Of a stretch of DNA of 64,000 nucleotides, positions 45,571 to 56,305 are shown piece by piece. The position numbers were made by a program, and so were the translations under genes. The notes under the pieces were generated by a model that worked only from the letters and a program-made list of their open reading frames with translations, had not been told where the DNA came from and did no database searches. Within the stretch, counting starts at the first letter, position 1. Every line of letters starts with the position of its first letter. This DNA is from Rhodanobacter sp. B04 (GTDB taxonomy: Bacteria; Pseudomonadota; Gammaproteobacteria; Xanthomonadales; Rhodanobacteraceae), in contig NZ_MUNV01000005.1 in NCBI RefSeq assembly GCF_002001125.1, positions 186,001 to 250,000 on the forward strand, given 5' to 3'.

Positions 45571-46011
45571 TCAATGCCCCAGCACGGTCACCGTGACCTT
45601 GCGCTGATGCGGATCGATGCGATGCTCCCACAGATAGATGCCTTGCCAGGTACCGAGCAGCAGCTTGCCGCCATGCACCGGCACGGTGAGGCTGACGCCG
45701 GTGAGGATCGAGCGCACGTGCGCGGACATGTCGTCCGGACCCTCCGCGTCGTGCCGGAAGATCGCATCGCCGTCGGGCACCGCGCGGGCGAACCAGCGTT
45801 CCAGGTCCTCGCGCACCGCCGGATCGGCGTTCTCGCCCAGCAGCAGCGAACAGCTGGTATGTGCCGTGAAAATGTTCGCGATGCCGGTGTGCACGCGACT
45901 GGCAGTTATCGCATTGCCAACCTGCGCGGTGATTTCGCTGAAGCCGCGGCCGCGCGTGTGCACGACGAAACCGTCCTGCGCGACATGCTCCGCGGGCAGC
46001 GGACGGGTCAT
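45571..46011 (-). CDS. yjbQ: Secondary thiamine-phosphate synthase family enzyme YjbQ
   Basis: This 146-residue UPF0047 protein has the family strings HTRGRGFSEIT, ITASRVHTGIANIFTAHTSC, HDAEGPDDMSAHVRSIL and LGTWQGIYLWEHR. E. coli YjbQ has weak thiamine phosphate synthase activity, but the true role is unsettled. The ATG overlaps the pdxH stop, so it is likely translated with pdxH, an association with B-vitamin metabolism that is suggestive. Confidence 0.88.
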   Translation of the reverse strand: MTRPLPAEHVAQDGFVVHTRGRGFSEITAQVGNAITASRVHTGIANIFTAHTSCSLLLGENADPAVREDLERWFARAVPDGDAIFRHDAEGPDDMSAHVRSILTGVSLTVPVHGGKLLLGTWQGIYLWEHRIDPHQRKVTVTVLGH

Positions 46012-46595
46012 GGGTACAACAGCCGGCTGGTCCAGGTCTGGCCGTGGCGGCTCCAGCGCACCCGCTCGTGCCAGCGGAATTGGGCGCCGTACCAGAACTC
46101 CAGCGTGTCCGGCTCCACCACGTAGCCACCCCAGTGCGGCGGCCGGGTTACTTCGCGCCCATCGAATTCGTGTTCGTAACGCGCCAGCCGCTGTTCGAAC
46201 GTCTCGCGGTCCGGCAGCGTCTGCGACTGCAGCGAGGCCCAGGCTCCGATCTGGCTGCCACGCGCACGGCTGGCGAAATAGGCATCCGACTCTTCGTCCT
46301 GCAGTTTGCGGGCGGCGCCTTCGACACGCACCTGCACGCCTTCGCGCAGCTGTTTCCAGTGGATGCACAGGGCCACCTGGGGGTGCGCCTCCAACTGGCT
46401 GCCCTTGTCGCTCTGATAATTGGTATAGAAGCGAAAACCGCGCTCGTCGACACCCTTGAGCAGCACGATGCGCGAGGCGACCCGGCCGGAACTGTCGACC
46501 GTGGCCAGGTTCATTGCCGTCGGCTCAGGCTCGCCGCTGGCCTTGGCCTCGTCCAGCAGTCGCCTAAAGGTATCCAGGATCTCGAGGGTGAGCAT
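46008..46595 (-). CDS. pdxH: Pyridoxamine 5'-phosphate oxidase
   Basis: PdxH uses FMN and oxygen to make pyridoxal 5'-phosphate. The 195-residue protein shows EPTAMNLATVDSSGRVASRIV, RGFRFYTNYQSDKGSQL (FMN binding), the GRARGSQIGAW-like RARGSQIGAWAS and the C-terminal signature FWYGAQFRWHERVRW. The start at 46595 was chosen by homology; an earlier in-frame codon would add 64 unrelated residues. First gene of the pdxH-yjbQ-BtuF-like cluster. Confidence 0.93.
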   Translation of the reverse strand: MLTLEILDTFRRLLDEAKASGEPEPTAMNLATVDSSGRVASRIVLLKGVDERGFRFYTNYQSDKGSQLEAHPQVALCIHWKQLREGVQVRVEGAARKLQDEESDAYFASRARGSQIGAWASLQSQTLPDRETFEQRLARYEHEFDGREVTRPPHWGGYVVEPDTLEFWYGAQFRWHERVRWSRHGQTWTSRLLYP

Positions 46596-46834
46596 GGCGT
46601 CTTTAACTTTCCTTTTGCATCGTGGCCGACACGCGCCATCATGGCGCGGATGAACATGACCGATCATAGTGCAACGCCCTGCCCTACCTGTATCGCCTTG
46701 GCGCATGGACCGATGGCAGGACGCCCTGTCGCGGCATATTCTTGCGACGACGTGGACAGAGCCGTCTGCCGGATATCCCGCCGGCATGGCATGGCAGCTA
46801 CCGATCCATCTTCATGCAGGGCGGTACGGCGTTG

Positions 46835-47665
46835 ATGATGTCTTTAGCCAGCCAGCAGAACGAAGCCCTCGCCGGCCACCTGCTTGACCAATACGCGGGG
46901 CGCATCGCCCGTTCGCGGCGGCCGTACATCCTCGGGTTGTCCGGCCTGCAAGGCAGCGGCAAGAGCACGCTGGCGCAGGTGATGAAGGCGCAAGCCGAGG
47001 CGCGTGGCTGGCCGACGGAAGTGTTGTCGCTGGACGATTTCTATTATTCCCGCAGCGACCGCGAAACGCTGGCGCACCAGGTTCATCCCCTGCTGCGCAC
47101 ACGCGGCGTGCCGGGCACGCACGAGATCGAGCTGCTGCTGTCGGTGCTGGCCGCGCTGCCGCACGCCTCGGACAAACTGCCGGTAACGCACCCGCGTTTC
47201 GACAAGGGCCGCGATACGCGCATTCCGCCGTCGCGCTGGCCGCGCGTCACGCGGCCACCGAAACTGGTGATCGTGGAAGGCTGGGCACTGGGCATAAAGC
47301 CGCAGTTGCAGGGCGCACTGGACACTCCCGTCAACGAACTGGAACGCATCGAAGACGCCGACGGCAGCTGGCGGCACTGGGTCAACAAGCAGCTGCGCGG
47401 CTACCAGCCGCTCTGGCGCAAATTCGATGCGCTGATCGTGCTGCAGGCACCGGGCTGGGAAATCGTGCGCCGCTGGCGCAGCGAGCAGGAACAGAGCCTG
47501 CTGGCGCGCCATGCGCCGCTGGCGATGGACGCCGAGGCACTGGCGCGCTTTCTGGCGCACTTCGAACGACTGAGCCGGCACGCACTCGCGACCTTGCCCG
47601 CGCAGGCTGACAGCTGCGTGGAATACGACGAGGAACGGCATGTGACCGGGCTCGGTCACGCCTGA
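46835..47665 (+). CDS. D-glycerate 3-kinase-like P-loop kinase (YggC-like)
   Basis: This 276-residue kinase has a P-loop GLSGLQGSGKST near residue 36, LSLDDFYYSRSDRETLA near residue 62, VIVEGWALG and a helical C-terminal domain. It resembles the plant GLYK/E. coli YggC group that phosphorylates D-glycerate, but the substrate is inferred. The best start is the ATG pair at 46835/46838; the ATG at 46814 has no ribosome site. A spacer of about 240 bp separates it from pdxH, divergent. Confidence 0.78.
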   Translation: MMSLASQQNEALAGHLLDQYAGRIARSRRPYILGLSGLQGSGKSTLAQVMKAQAEARGWPTEVLSLDDFYYSRSDRETLAHQVHPLLRTRGVPGTHEIELLLSVLAALPHASDKLPVTHPRFDKGRDTRIPPSRWPRVTRPPKLVIVEGWALGIKPQLQGALDTPVNELERIEDADGSWRHWVNKQLRGYQPLWRKFDALIVLQAPGWEIVRRWRSEQEQSLLARHAPLAMDAEALARFLAHFERLSRHALATLPAQADSCVEYDEERHVTGLGHA

Positions 47666-47718
47666 GCCGCGCCAGGCTCGACGCCTGACCGGACCCAGGC
47701 GCGCCGGACCATCATCCG

Positions 47719-48063
47719 CTACGCCAAAGCCTCCACCTGCACCGCAGTGCCATATGCCAGCACTTCGGTGACACCCTCGGCGACGTCGTTGGCGTCGTAG
47801 CGCATTGCCACCACTGCATTCGCGCCCATCGCCGCGGCGTGCTGCAGCATCAACTCGAATGCTTCCTCGCGCGCCTTCTCGCACAACTCGGTGTAGATCG
47901 AGATGTTGCCACCGACCAGGGTCTGCAGGGCCGCACCGAGATTGCCGATCACGCTGCGCGAACGCACCGTGATCCCACGCACGACGCCGAGCGAACGCAC
48001 GATGCGGCAACCGACGATCTCGTTGCCGGTGCTGACCTGATGATGCGGAACAGTGTTGGCCAT
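47719..48063 (-). CDS. YbjQ/UPF0145 heavy-metal-binding domain protein
   Basis: This 114-residue protein matches the YbjQ family (PF01906): VGCRIVRSLGVVRGITVRSR near residue 17, a Gly-rich GGNISIYTELCEKAREEA and GANAVVAMRYDAND near residue 80. It forms homo-oligomers and is predicted to bind metal or small ligand; the function is not known. The ATG at 48063 is well placed. It is convergent with the glycerate kinase gene. Confidence 0.85.
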   Translation of the reverse strand: MANTVPHHQVSTGNEIVGCRIVRSLGVVRGITVRSRSVIGNLGAALQTLVGGNISIYTELCEKAREEAFELMLQHAAAMGANAVVAMRYDANDVAEGVTEVLAYGTAVQVEALA

Positions 48064-48090
48064 GCGGGTTCTCCGTGAATTGAGGAAGGG

Positions 48091-48942
48091 TCAGGCATCA
48101 AGCAGTGCCGCATAACCGTCGCGCGCGTCCGGCCATTGCGGCACAAAGCCACTGGCACGCAATCGCGCATTGCCGAGCCGTTTGCTGCCGACGCCGGCCG
48201 GCGCCGGCCCATCGCCGACTGGCGGCACACCGATCAAGCCAGACAAGTGGTCGTACAGCACATCGAGCGGCAGCGGCGTGTCATCCACCCCAAGATACAG
48301 CGGCAGTGGACCGGCCAGCTGCAGCAGGTGCACGATGGCTGCGGCGGCATCGTCGACATGGATGCGGTTGGCCCAATGCGGTTGTGCACGCGGCACCTTG
48401 GCCTGACCGGCCCGCAGGCGTTCGATCAACTGCAATCGGCCCGGGCCGTACAAGCCGGCCAGCCGCAGCACGATCGCAGGCACCGATTGCGTGGCGAGCC
48501 ACTGCTCGGCCTCCAGCAACACGCTGCCGTTGAATCCGGGCGGTGCCGGCGGCGTGCCTTCATCGACCCAGCCGCCCGCGTGTTCGCCATACACCGCGCT
48601 GGAGGAAACCAGCAGCACGCGCTGCAAGTGCGCGTGATCGAGTGCATCGAGCAGGTGCCGCAAGCCATCCACGAACGTGCGGCGATAGGCCGTCGCATCG
48701 CGCCGGTCCGGCGTCGGCAGGTAGACCACCCGGGCGATGCCGGCGGGCAGTTCACACAGGGTTTCCGGCCGGGTCAGGTCGCCGCGCAGCCAGTGGATGC
48801 CGCTGCCTGCCGACACTGGCGGCGAGCGCCGCAAGGCCCACACCTCCTCGCCACGCGCCCGCAGGCGCTGCGCGACACGCAGGCCCAGGTCGCCGCAGCC
48901 AGCCAGCAAGATCCGCTCGTTCGCCACCGCGTCTTTCACCAC
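48091..48942 (-). CDS. NAD-dependent epimerase/dehydratase family protein
   Basis: This 283-residue extended-SDR-like protein has an N-terminal Rossmann motif LAGCGDLGLRVAQRL (G-x2-G-x2-G), VSSSAVYGEHAGGW around residue 115 (catalytic Tyr; the YxxxK Lys is not obvious) and VLRLAGLYGPGRL. It resembles the YeeZ/SDR-e type of atypical SDR proteins. The substrate is unknown. The start is GTG at 48942, since no ATG precedes the Rossmann motif; the GTG at 48924 is a possible alternative. It is divergent from aroK. Confidence 0.75.
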   Translation of the reverse strand: MVKDAVANERILLAGCGDLGLRVAQRLRARGEEVWALRRSPPVSAGSGIHWLRGDLTRPETLCELPAGIARVVYLPTPDRRDATAYRRTFVDGLRHLLDALDHAHLQRVLLVSSSAVYGEHAGGWVDEGTPPAPPGFNGSVLLEAEQWLATQSVPAIVLRLAGLYGPGRLQLIERLRAGQAKVPRAQPHWANRIHVDDAAAAIVHLLQLAGPLPLYLGVDDTPLPLDVLYDHLSGLIGVPPVGDGPAPAGVGSKRLGNARLRASGFVPQWPDARDGYAALLDA

Positions 48943-48974
48943 AGCCGTCGAATCCGCCCTGTTAGCATCTGCGC

Positions 48975-49528
48975 ATGAATCCGTCGCACAACCTTTTCAT
49001 CATCGGCCCGACCGGCGCCGGCAAGACGTCGATCGGGCGGCGACTCGCCGCGCATTATGGCCTGCCGTTCGTCGATCTCGACCAGGAAATCGAACGCCAC
49101 TGCGGCGTGAACGTCAACACCATCTTCGAGATCGAGGGCGAGGCCGGCTTCCGCCAGCGTGAAAGCGCGCTGCTCGACGAATGCAGCCGGCGCCACGGCG
49201 TGCTGCTCGCCACCGGCGCCGGCATCGTGCTGGCCGAACACAATCGCCAGCTTCTGCGCGAACGCGGCTATGTGGCGTGGCTGCAGACCAGCATCGAGCA
49301 GCAGCTGGAGCGGCTGGAACGCGACCATCACCGCCCGCTGCTGGCCGTGCCAAACCGGCATGAACGACTGCAGGCAATGGCGCAAGTACGCGAGCCGCTG
49401 TATCGCGACCTCGCCGATCTGGCCATCCCCGGCGAACACGGCAGCGTCGCCGCCGCCACTGACCGCTGCATCGCGCTGATCGATCATCATTGGCAGCGTC
49501 CACTCCATCCATGGCAGCAGCAGAGCGC

Positions 49529-49532
<4 letters not shown>
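48975..49532 (+). CDS. aroK: Shikimate kinase
   Basis: AroK phosphorylates shikimate in aromatic amino-acid synthesis. The 185-residue protein has P-loop [17 protein letters not shown], the shikimate-binding [11 protein letters not shown] and [10 protein letters not shown], and [17 protein letters not shown] element ends about six bases before the ATG at 48975, so a leaderless transcript is possible. The stop overlaps the aroB ATG. Confidence 0.94.
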
Positions 49533-50626
<1,094 letters not shown>

Positions 50627-50674
50627 CCGATCAGCTGCGTCACCGGCGCGCTCGCTACCCGGCCGCCAGCCTTC

Positions 50675-50680
50675 TAGAAT
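50675..50680 (+). promoter_or_regulatory. -10 element between aroB and the WGR gene
   Basis: TAGAAT lies 40 bp before the WGR-domain gene ATG and 49 bp after the aroB stop. It matches the -10 of suhB and purM. A separate promoter for the WGR gene and hemE is likely. Confidence 0.4.
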
Positions 50681-50720
50681 GCTCACGTTTGCGGCGTGCC
50701 GCACAGTCCATCCGGAACCC

Positions 50721-50981
50721 ATGCGCCTCTATCTGCAAACCGTGCCCGGTAGCGCCGACGCACCCCGCTACGTCCAGATCACGCTGGAGCAGGATCTGCT
50801 CGGCGGCTGGACGCTGTATCGCGAATCCGGCACCCAGGGCGGCCGCGCGACCATGAAGCGCGAGCAGTTCCTGGAGCGCGACGAGGCGGTCAGCGCGTTC
50901 GAGAAAGCACGTGACGCCCAGCTCAAGCGTGGCTTCCGCCTGATGTTTGCCCAGGGGCTGGAAGGCCCGTACGGACGTTGA
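50721..50981 (+). CDS. WGR domain-containing small protein
   Basis: This 86-residue protein is essentially one WGR domain: [20 protein letters not shown], then [20 protein letters not shown], where GTQGGRA is the WGR-like turn, and [19 protein letters not shown] as the last helix. WGR domains occur in PARPs and in MolR-type regulators; the role of the single-domain form is not known. It sits 6 bp before hemE. Confidence 0.85.
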   Translation: MRLYLQTVPGSADAPRYVQITLEQDLLGGWTLYRESGTQGGRATMKREQFLERDEAVSAFEKARDAQLKRGFRLMFAQGLEGPYGR

Positions 50982-50986
50982 TTGAA

Positions 50987-52057
50987 ATGAATGATGTGTT
51001 GAAGAACGACCGCTTCCTGCGCGCACTGCGCCGCGAACCCACCGACACCACCCCGATCTGGGTGATGCGCCAGGCCGGCCGCTACCTGCCCGAGTACCGC
51101 GCCACCCGCGAGCGCGCCGGCAGTTTCATGGGCCTGGCGCAGAACCCCGAGTTCGCCTGCGAAGTCACCCTGCAACCGCTGGAACGCTTCGAGCTCGATG
51201 CCGCGATCCTGTTCTCCGACATCCTCACCATCCCCGACGCGATGGGCCTGGGCCTGTCGTTCGCGCAGGGCGAAGGCCCGCAGTTCGCGCGCCCGGTACG
51301 TACGGCGGTCGATATCGCGAAACTCGCCGTGCCCGACATGGACGGCGAACTGCGTTACGTGATGGATGCCGTGCGACTGATCCGTCAGGAGCTTCGCGGC
51401 CGCGTGCCGCTGATCGGCTTCTCCGGCAGCCCGTGGACGCTGGCCTGCTACATGGTCGAGGGCCACGGCTCGAAGGATTTCGCCACGCTGAAGGCGATGT
51501 GCTGGAACGAACCGAAACTTGCCCACCAGTTGCTGGACACGCTGGCACAGGCCGTTGCGGCCTACCTGATCGCCCAGGCCGCCGCCGGCGCGCAGGCGCT
51601 GATGATCTTCGACACCTGGGGTGGCCTGCTCGGCCCCGCGCCGTTCCGCGAATTCTCGCTACGCTATATGGCGCAAATCGTCGCCGCCCTGAAGGCCGAC
51701 CCGCACGCCGGCGAACTCCCAGTGATCCTGTTCTCCAAAGGCGCCGGCCAGCACCTCGCCGACATGGCTGACACCGGCTGCACCGCGCTCGGCGTCGACT
51801 GGACCATGGATCTGGCCGACGCACGCCGCGCCGTCGCCGGCAAGGTCGCCCTGCAAGGCAACCTCGACCCCGCGATCCTGCGCGCCAGCCCCGAGGTGAT
51901 CCGCCGCGAAGCCCGCGCCGTGCTCGACAGCTACGGCAACCATCCCGGCCACGTGTTCAACCTCGGCCACGGCATCACGCCGGAAGTCGATCCGGAGCAT
52001 GTGAAGGTGCTGGTGGACGAAGTGCACGCGTATGGGCGCACGCTGCGCGACTGCTAA
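50987..52057 (+). CDS. hemE: Uroporphyrinogen decarboxylase
   Basis: HemE removes four carboxyls from uroporphyrinogen III in haem synthesis. The 356-residue protein has [19 protein letters not shown] (signature 1), the [19 protein letters not shown] region, [16 protein letters not shown] and [12 protein letters not shown], and [19 protein letters not shown] 50987 was chosen; an upstream TTG at 50978 is less likely. Confidence 0.95.
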   Translation: MNDVLKNDRFLRALRREPTDTTPIWVMRQAGRYLPEYRATRERAGSFMGLAQNPEFACEVTLQPLERFELDAAILFSDILTIPDAMGLGLSFAQGEGPQFARPVRTAVDIAKLAVPDMDGELRYVMDAVRLIRQELRGRVPLIGFSGSPWTLACYMVEGHGSKDFATLKAMCWNEPKLAHQLLDTLAQAVAAYLIAQAAAGAQALMIFDTWGGLLGPAPFREFSLRYMAQIVAALKADPHAGELPVILFSKGAGQHLADMADTGCTALGVDWTMDLADARRAVAGKVALQGNLDPAILRASPEVIRREARAVLDSYGNHPGHVFNLGHGITPEVDPEHVKVLVDEVHAYGRTLRDC

Positions 52058-52111
52058 GAGGTTGCCGACTTTCGCCGTTTTATTTACCAAAGAACAGTCA
52101 AGGACAGGGTT

Positions 52112-52369
52112 ATGGGTTTATTTGGAGCAGTAACTGCCAGCTATAACAGGGCACAAGCTTCGGAGGCTCATGTTGGGAACGAAGCGCTACATATCTCCTG
52201 CACGGTTGCCCTCGGTAGCCTCATGGACGAATTGAACCGCAACGCCCACGCGTATCCGTTCCACCATGTCGATGGCAAGCTCCTCGAACGGGCAGCAGCC
52301 GGGCTTTCAAAGGAACTGGCCGCGTTGGAGGGCGAATTCAATTCTGAAATGCATCACCCCGAGGGGTAG
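52112..52369 (+). CDS. Small hypothetical protein
   Basis: Not recognised. The 85-residue product (MGLFGAVTASYNRAQA) is soluble, rather helical in its C-terminal half (LLERAAAGLSKELAALEGEF) and lacks signal or membrane segments. An AAGGACAGG ribosome site precedes the ATG. The base composition is visibly less GC-rich than the neighbours, so it may be acquired. It stands at the edge of the accessory patch between hemE and valS. Confidence 0.55.
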   Translation: MGLFGAVTASYNRAQASEAHVGNEALHISCTVALGSLMDELNRNAHAYPFHHVDGKLLERAAAGLSKELAALEGEFNSEMHHPEG

Positions 52370-52517
52370 GGCCGGCACAGGTGCGGTAGCCTGCGCAGCT
52401 TCACCGCCAAGTGGAACTGCACATGAGCTAGGCACACTTGAGCCAAGATGAACGCTATCAACGGCTTTCGCCGGAATGACGAACGAAAGGCGCTCGGCGG
52501 TGTGTTCGTTCCCTCCG

Positions 52518-52835
52518 TTACGCCGCAACAGCCTGCAACCGCACACCCAGTGCATTGAGCACCTTCAACACAGTGTCGTAGCGTGGCTTGGCGCCCGTGG
52601 AAAGTGCCTTGTACAGGCTTTCGCGGCCAAGGCCCGTGTCTCGCGCCAGCTGAGCCATGCCGCGAGCGCGGGCGACGTCCTTGATGGCGGTGAGGAACAG
52701 ATCGGGATCGGGATATTCCAGCGCTGCGGTCAGGTACTCGGCGACGGCCTCATCACTGTCGAGATAGTCAGCGGCATCAAAAGGTTTGACGCCCAGTGCC
52801 TTCAGCGCTGCAGGGTTGGCTTTGACGGTTTTCAT
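52518..52835 (-). CDS. Antitoxin, HigA-like XRE-family DNA-binding protein
   Basis: This 105-residue protein has an N-terminal region typical of addiction-module antidotes of the DUF/Gp49 partner type, then a helix-turn-helix (ARARGMAQLARDTGLGRESL, about residues 55-75). It should bind the toxin and repress the operon. The ATG at 52835 is preceded by AAGGAG and lies 4 bp after the toxin stop, so the two are co-translated. Confidence 0.88.
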   Translation of the reverse strand: MKTVKANPAALKALGVKPFDAADYLDSDEAVAEYLTAALEYPDPDLFLTAIKDVARARGMAQLARDTGLGRESLYKALSTGAKPRYDTVLKVLNALGVRLQAVAA

Positions 52836-52839
52836 GGAG

Positions 52840-53136
52840 CTACTCCTTCAGTGCGCGAGCCATATCCAGCGCTTGCTTGATGTCGTGTCGCTGGCTGGTT
52901 TTGCTGCCGCCAGCCAGCAACAGGTAGACCACGCTGCCGATTCGCATGTAATACACACGATATCCGGGGCCGACGTGTATCCGCATTTCGGAAACGCCTT
53001 CGCCTACTGGCTTGGTATCGCCGAAGTGGCCCAGTTCCGCCGCGCGAATGCGCTGCGCAATGCGCGCCTTGCCGATGCCGTCCTTGAGCGCCGAAAGCCA
53101 GGTATCGAACGCTGCCGTGCGATGGAATGTGTTCAC
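52840..53136 (-). CDS. Type II toxin, RelE/ParE superfamily (HigB/Gp49-like)
   Basis: This 98-residue protein has the family segments [28 protein letters not shown], the conserved [18 protein letters not shown] and the C-terminal [18 protein letters not shown]. It is expected to cleave mRNA on the ribosome. The start is GTG at 53136 with no ribosome site; the likely start point falls on this codon, suggesting a leaderless transcript. The toxin precedes the antitoxin, the reversed (higBA) order. Confidence 0.88.
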   Translation of the reverse strand: MNTFHRTAAFDTWLSALKDGIGKARIAQRIRAAELGHFGDTKPVGEGVSEMRIHVGPGYRVYYMRIGSVVYLLLAGGSKTSQRHDIKQALDMARALKE

Positions 53137-53142
53137 CGAAGC

Positions 53143-53182
53143 ATTGTATCCTTTTGGATACGAGCGTCAATGCATCCAAAAG
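53143..53182 (-). promoter_or_regulatory. Promoter and operators of the toxin-antitoxin operon
   Basis: On the minus strand, TTGACG (53165-53170) and TACAAT (53143-53148) are 16 bp apart, near-consensus sigma-70 elements. Between them lies GTATCC-AAAA-GGATAC, and a second inverted pair (CTTTTGGATAC at 53151-53161 with GCATCCAAAAG at 53172-53182, one mismatch) spans the -35. These are likely HigA operators. Confidence 0.8.
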
Positions 53183-53265
53183 CATCGCCACGCAAGAGAC
53201 AAGGTGACTCGGGCGCCGCAGGCGCACGAAAGCTCTTCGCCACTCAACCAAACGGTCAGAGCATC

Positions 53266-53364
53266 GCGACTGAAGTCGCTCCCACATTGGGCTGAGACGG
53301 CGGCCGACATTGGCATCCCGCAAGTCCCGAACTCTCACCCCGACCCTCTCCCGGAGGGAGAGGG
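53266..53364. repeat. REP-like repeat patch upstream of valS
   Basis: Two small inverted repeats stand close together: GCGACT-GA-AGTCGC (53266-53279) and CCCTCTCCC-GGA-GGGAGAGGG (53344-53364). Both look like palindromic units typical of dispersed intergenic repeats in this group. The second also resembles a terminator stem but has no T run. Confidence 0.5.
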
Positions 53365-53388
53365 AGCAAAACTTGCAGCGGCCCATTT

Positions 53389-53417
53389 TTGGCAGCCCAG
53401 CCCCCTCCCCGTACAAT
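53389..53417 (+). promoter_or_regulatory. Sigma-70 promoter of valS
   Basis: TTGGCA (53389-53394) and TACAAT (53412-53417) are separated by exactly 17 bp, a strong sigma-70 match. The expected start point is near 53424, giving a leader of about 53 nt that contains a GC-rich hairpin (GCGCGCGC-CTT-GCGCGCGC at 53441-53459). Confidence 0.7.
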
Positions 53418-53476
53418 GGCCCGCTTATCCCTATGACAAAGCGCGCGCCTTGCGCGCGCCACCGAGCCCAATCCCG

Positions 53477-56305
53477 ATGGAAAAGAGTTTCGAACCCGCC
53501 CAGATCGAGTCGACGTGGTATGCCCGCTGGGAAGCCAGCGGCGCGTTCAAGCCATCGGGCAAGGGCGACCCGTACTGCATCCTGCTGCCGCCGCCGAATG
53601 TCACCGGCACGTTGCACATGGGGCATGCGTTCCAGCAGACGGTGATGGACATGCTGGTGCGCTACCAGCGCATGCGCGGCATGAACACGCTGTGGCAGGT
53701 CGGTACGGACCATGCGGGCATCGCCACGCAGAAGATCGTGGAGAACCAGCTGGCGCTCGAGGACAGGACGCGGCATGACCTGGGCCGCGATGCCTTCGTC
53801 GAGCGCGTGTGGAAGTGGAAGGAGGAGTCCGGCTCCACCATCACCAACCAGATGCGCCGCATCGGCGCCGCCGCGGACTGGTCGCGCGAGCGTTTCACGA
53901 TGGACGAGGGTCTCTCGGCCGCGGTGCGCAAGGTGTTCGTCGACTGGTATCGCGCGGGGCTGATCTACCGCGGCAACCGGCTGGTGAACTGGGACCCGGT
54001 ACTGGGCACCGCCGTGTCCGATCTGGAAGTGAACAATGTCGAGCGCGACGGCCACATGTGGTCGATCCGCTACCCGGTCGTGGGCAGCGACGAGAGCGTG
54101 GTCGTGGCCACCACCCGCCCGGAGACGATGCTGGGCGACGTCGCCGTGGCCGTGCATCCGGAGGACGAGCGTTATGCGCATCTGGTCGGCAAGACACTGA
54201 AGCTGCCGCTGGCGGATCGCGAGATTCCGGTGATCGCGGACGACTACGTCGACAAGGATTTCGGCACCGGTTGCGTGAAGATCACCCCGGCGCACGATTT
54301 CAACGACTACGCGATCGGCCAGCGCCACAAGCTGGCGCCGATCACCATCTTCACGCTGGCCGCCAAGGTCAACGACAACGCACCGGAAAAGTATCGCGGG
54401 CTGGATCGCTACGACGCGCGCAAGCGCGTGCTGGCCGATCTCGAAGCCGCCGGCCTGCTGGTCGAAACCAAGCCGCACAAGCTGCAGGTGCCGGTGAGCG
54501 ACCGCTCGGACGCGGTGATCGAGCCGATGCTGACCGACCAGTGGTTCGTCGACCTCACCTCCGACACGCTCGCCGATGGACGTCCGGGCGGTCGCCAGGC
54601 GATCACCCTGCCGGCGCTGGACGCGGTGCGTTCGGGCGAGATCAAGTTCGTGCCGGAAAACTGGGCGACCACCTACACGCAGTGGCTGGACAACATCCAG
54701 GACTGGTGCATCAGCCGCCAGCTGTGGTGGGGCCATCGCATCCCGGCGTGGTACGACGAGGCCGGCAACATCTTCGTGGGCGAGGACGAGGCAGACGCAC
54801 GCAAGTCCGCCACCGTCGCGCCGGTCGGCGCGCTGCGCCAGGACGACGACGTACTCGACACCTGGTTCAGCTCGGCGCTGTGGCCGTTCTCCACGCTGGG
54901 CTGGCCGGCCAATGGCCCGGTGAAGAACGAGCGCGGCGAAGTCGTGGCGAACTGGGAGCAGGACAAGCTCTTCCTGCCCAGCGCGGTGCTGGTCACCGGC
55001 TTCGACATCATCTTCTTCTGGGTCGCACGCATGGTGATGGCGACCAAGTACTTCACCGGCCAGGTGCCGTTCCGCGAGGTCTACATCAACGCGATCGTGC
55101 GCGATGCGGAAGGCCAGAAGATGTCCAAGTCCAAGGGCAACACGCTGGACCCGCTGGACCTGATCGACGGCATCGAGCTGGAGCCGCTGGTGGCGAAATC
55201 CACCAAATCCCTGCTGATCCCGCAGGTGCGCGAGAAGGTCGAGAAGCGTGTCCGCAAGGACTACCCCAACGGCATCCCGGCAATCGGCACCGATGCGCTG
55301 CGCTTCACCTTCGCCGCGCTGGCCAGCTACAGCCGCACGATCAACTTCGACATCAAGCGCGCCGAAGGCTACAAGGCGTTCTGCAACAAGCTGTGGAATG
55401 CCGCGCGGTTTGTGCTGATGAACCTGCCCGAGGGCGAGATCGCTGCGCCGGCAGGGGCGCCAGTGACCGAGGCGGAACGCTGGATCCTTACCCGCCTGAA
55501 GCAGACTCTCGGCGAAGTCGAACAGCACTTCGTCACCTACCGCTTCGATCTGCTGGCGCAGTCGCTCTATGAGTTCGTCTGGAACGAGTATTGCGACTGG
55601 TTCCTGGAGCTGTCCAAGCCGGCCTTGAATGGCGACGGCGCGAACGCCGCGGCATCCACCCGCCACACCCTGCTGGTGGTGCTGGAAAGTGTGCTGCGCG
55701 CCCTGCATCCGATCATTCCGTTCATCACCGAGGAAATCTGGCAGTCGGTGGCACCGAAGCTCAAGCTCACCGACGACAGCTTGATGCAGCGGCCGTGGCC
55801 CCGCGCCGACGAGATCGCTGCGGATGATGCCGCCACGGCCGAAATCGAATGGTTCAAGAGCGTGCTCAACGGCATCCGCAAGATCCGCTCGGAAATGAAC
55901 ATCTCGCCGGCCAAGACGATCCCGCTGCTGCTCGCCGACGGCGACGCCGGTGATCGTGCCCGCGTGGCGAAATTCGCCACCCAGATCGCCTTCCTCGCCC
56001 GCACCGAGGCGCCACAATGGATCGAAAGCGGAGCCGACGAACCCGCGGCGGCGGCGGCGGTGGTCGGTACATTGCGCGTGATGATCCCGCTGGCCGGACT
56101 GATCGACCTTGACGCCGAAAAGACGCGTCTGGCCAAGGAAATCAGCCGCATCGAGATCGAGATCAAGAAATGCGAAGGCAAACTCGGCAACGCCAACTTC
56201 GTCGCCAATGCACCCGCCGAGGTCGTCACCCAGGAGCATCAGCGCATCACCGACTGGAACACTACGCTGACCGCGTTGCGAGAGCAGGCGCAGAAGCTGG
56301 GGTGA
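53477..56305 (+). CDS. valS: Valyl-tRNA synthetase
   Basis: ValS charges tRNA-Val. This 942-residue class I synthetase has the HIGH motif variant [15 protein letters not shown], the CP1 editing domain (~200-420, [13 protein letters not shown]), the KMSKS motif [17 protein letters not shown] near residue 548, the anticodon-binding helical domain, and a C-terminal coiled coil ([20 protein letters not shown]). ATG 53477 is the conserved start; longer upstream frames are unsupported. It follows a toxin-antitoxin pair rather than the holC gene seen in E. coli. Confidence 0.97.
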   Translation: MEKSFEPAQIESTWYARWEASGAFKPSGKGDPYCILLPPPNVTGTLHMGHAFQQTVMDMLVRYQRMRGMNTLWQVGTDHAGIATQKIVENQLALEDRTRHDLGRDAFVERVWKWKEESGSTITNQMRRIGAAADWSRERFTMDEGLSAAVRKVFVDWYRAGLIYRGNRLVNWDPVLGTAVSDLEVNNVERDGHMWSIRYPVVGSDESVVVATTRPETMLGDVAVAVHPEDERYAHLVGKTLKLPLADREIPVIADDYVDKDFGTGCVKITPAHDFNDYAIGQRHKLAPITIFTLAAKVNDNAPEKYRGLDRYDARKRVLADLEAAGLLVETKPHKLQVPVSDRSDAVIEPMLTDQWFVDLTSDTLADGRPGGRQAITLPALDAVRSGEIKFVPENWATTYTQWLDNIQDWCISRQLWWGHRIPAWYDEAGNIFVGEDEADARKSATVAPVGALRQDDDVLDTWFSSALWPFSTLGWPANGPVKNERGEVVANWEQDKLFLPSAVLVTGFDIIFFWVARMVMATKYFTGQVPFREVYINAIVRDAEGQKMSKSKGNTLDPLDLIDGIELEPLVAKSTKSLLIPQVREKVEKRVRKDYPNGIPAIGTDALRFTFAALASYSRTINFDIKRAEGYKAFCNKLWNAARFVLMNLPEGEIAAPAGAPVTEAERWILTRLKQTLGEVEQHFVTYRFDLLAQSLYEFVWNEYCDWFLELSKPALNGDGANAAASTRHTLLVVLESVLRALHPIIPFITEEIWQSVAPKLKLTDDSLMQRPWPRADEIAADDAATAEIEWFKSVLNGIRKIRSEMNISPAKTIPLLLADGDAGDRARVAKFATQIAFLARTEAPQWIESGADEPAAAAAVVGTLRVMIPLAGLIDLDAEKTRLAKEISRIEIEIKKCEGKLGNANFVANAPAEVVTQEHQRITDWNTTLTALREQAQKLG

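Noticed and set aside
52518..53136. Toxin-antitoxin pair as a prophage remnant (Gp49-like name)
   Set aside because: No integrase, phage structural genes or attachment repeats are seen; the pair stands alone.
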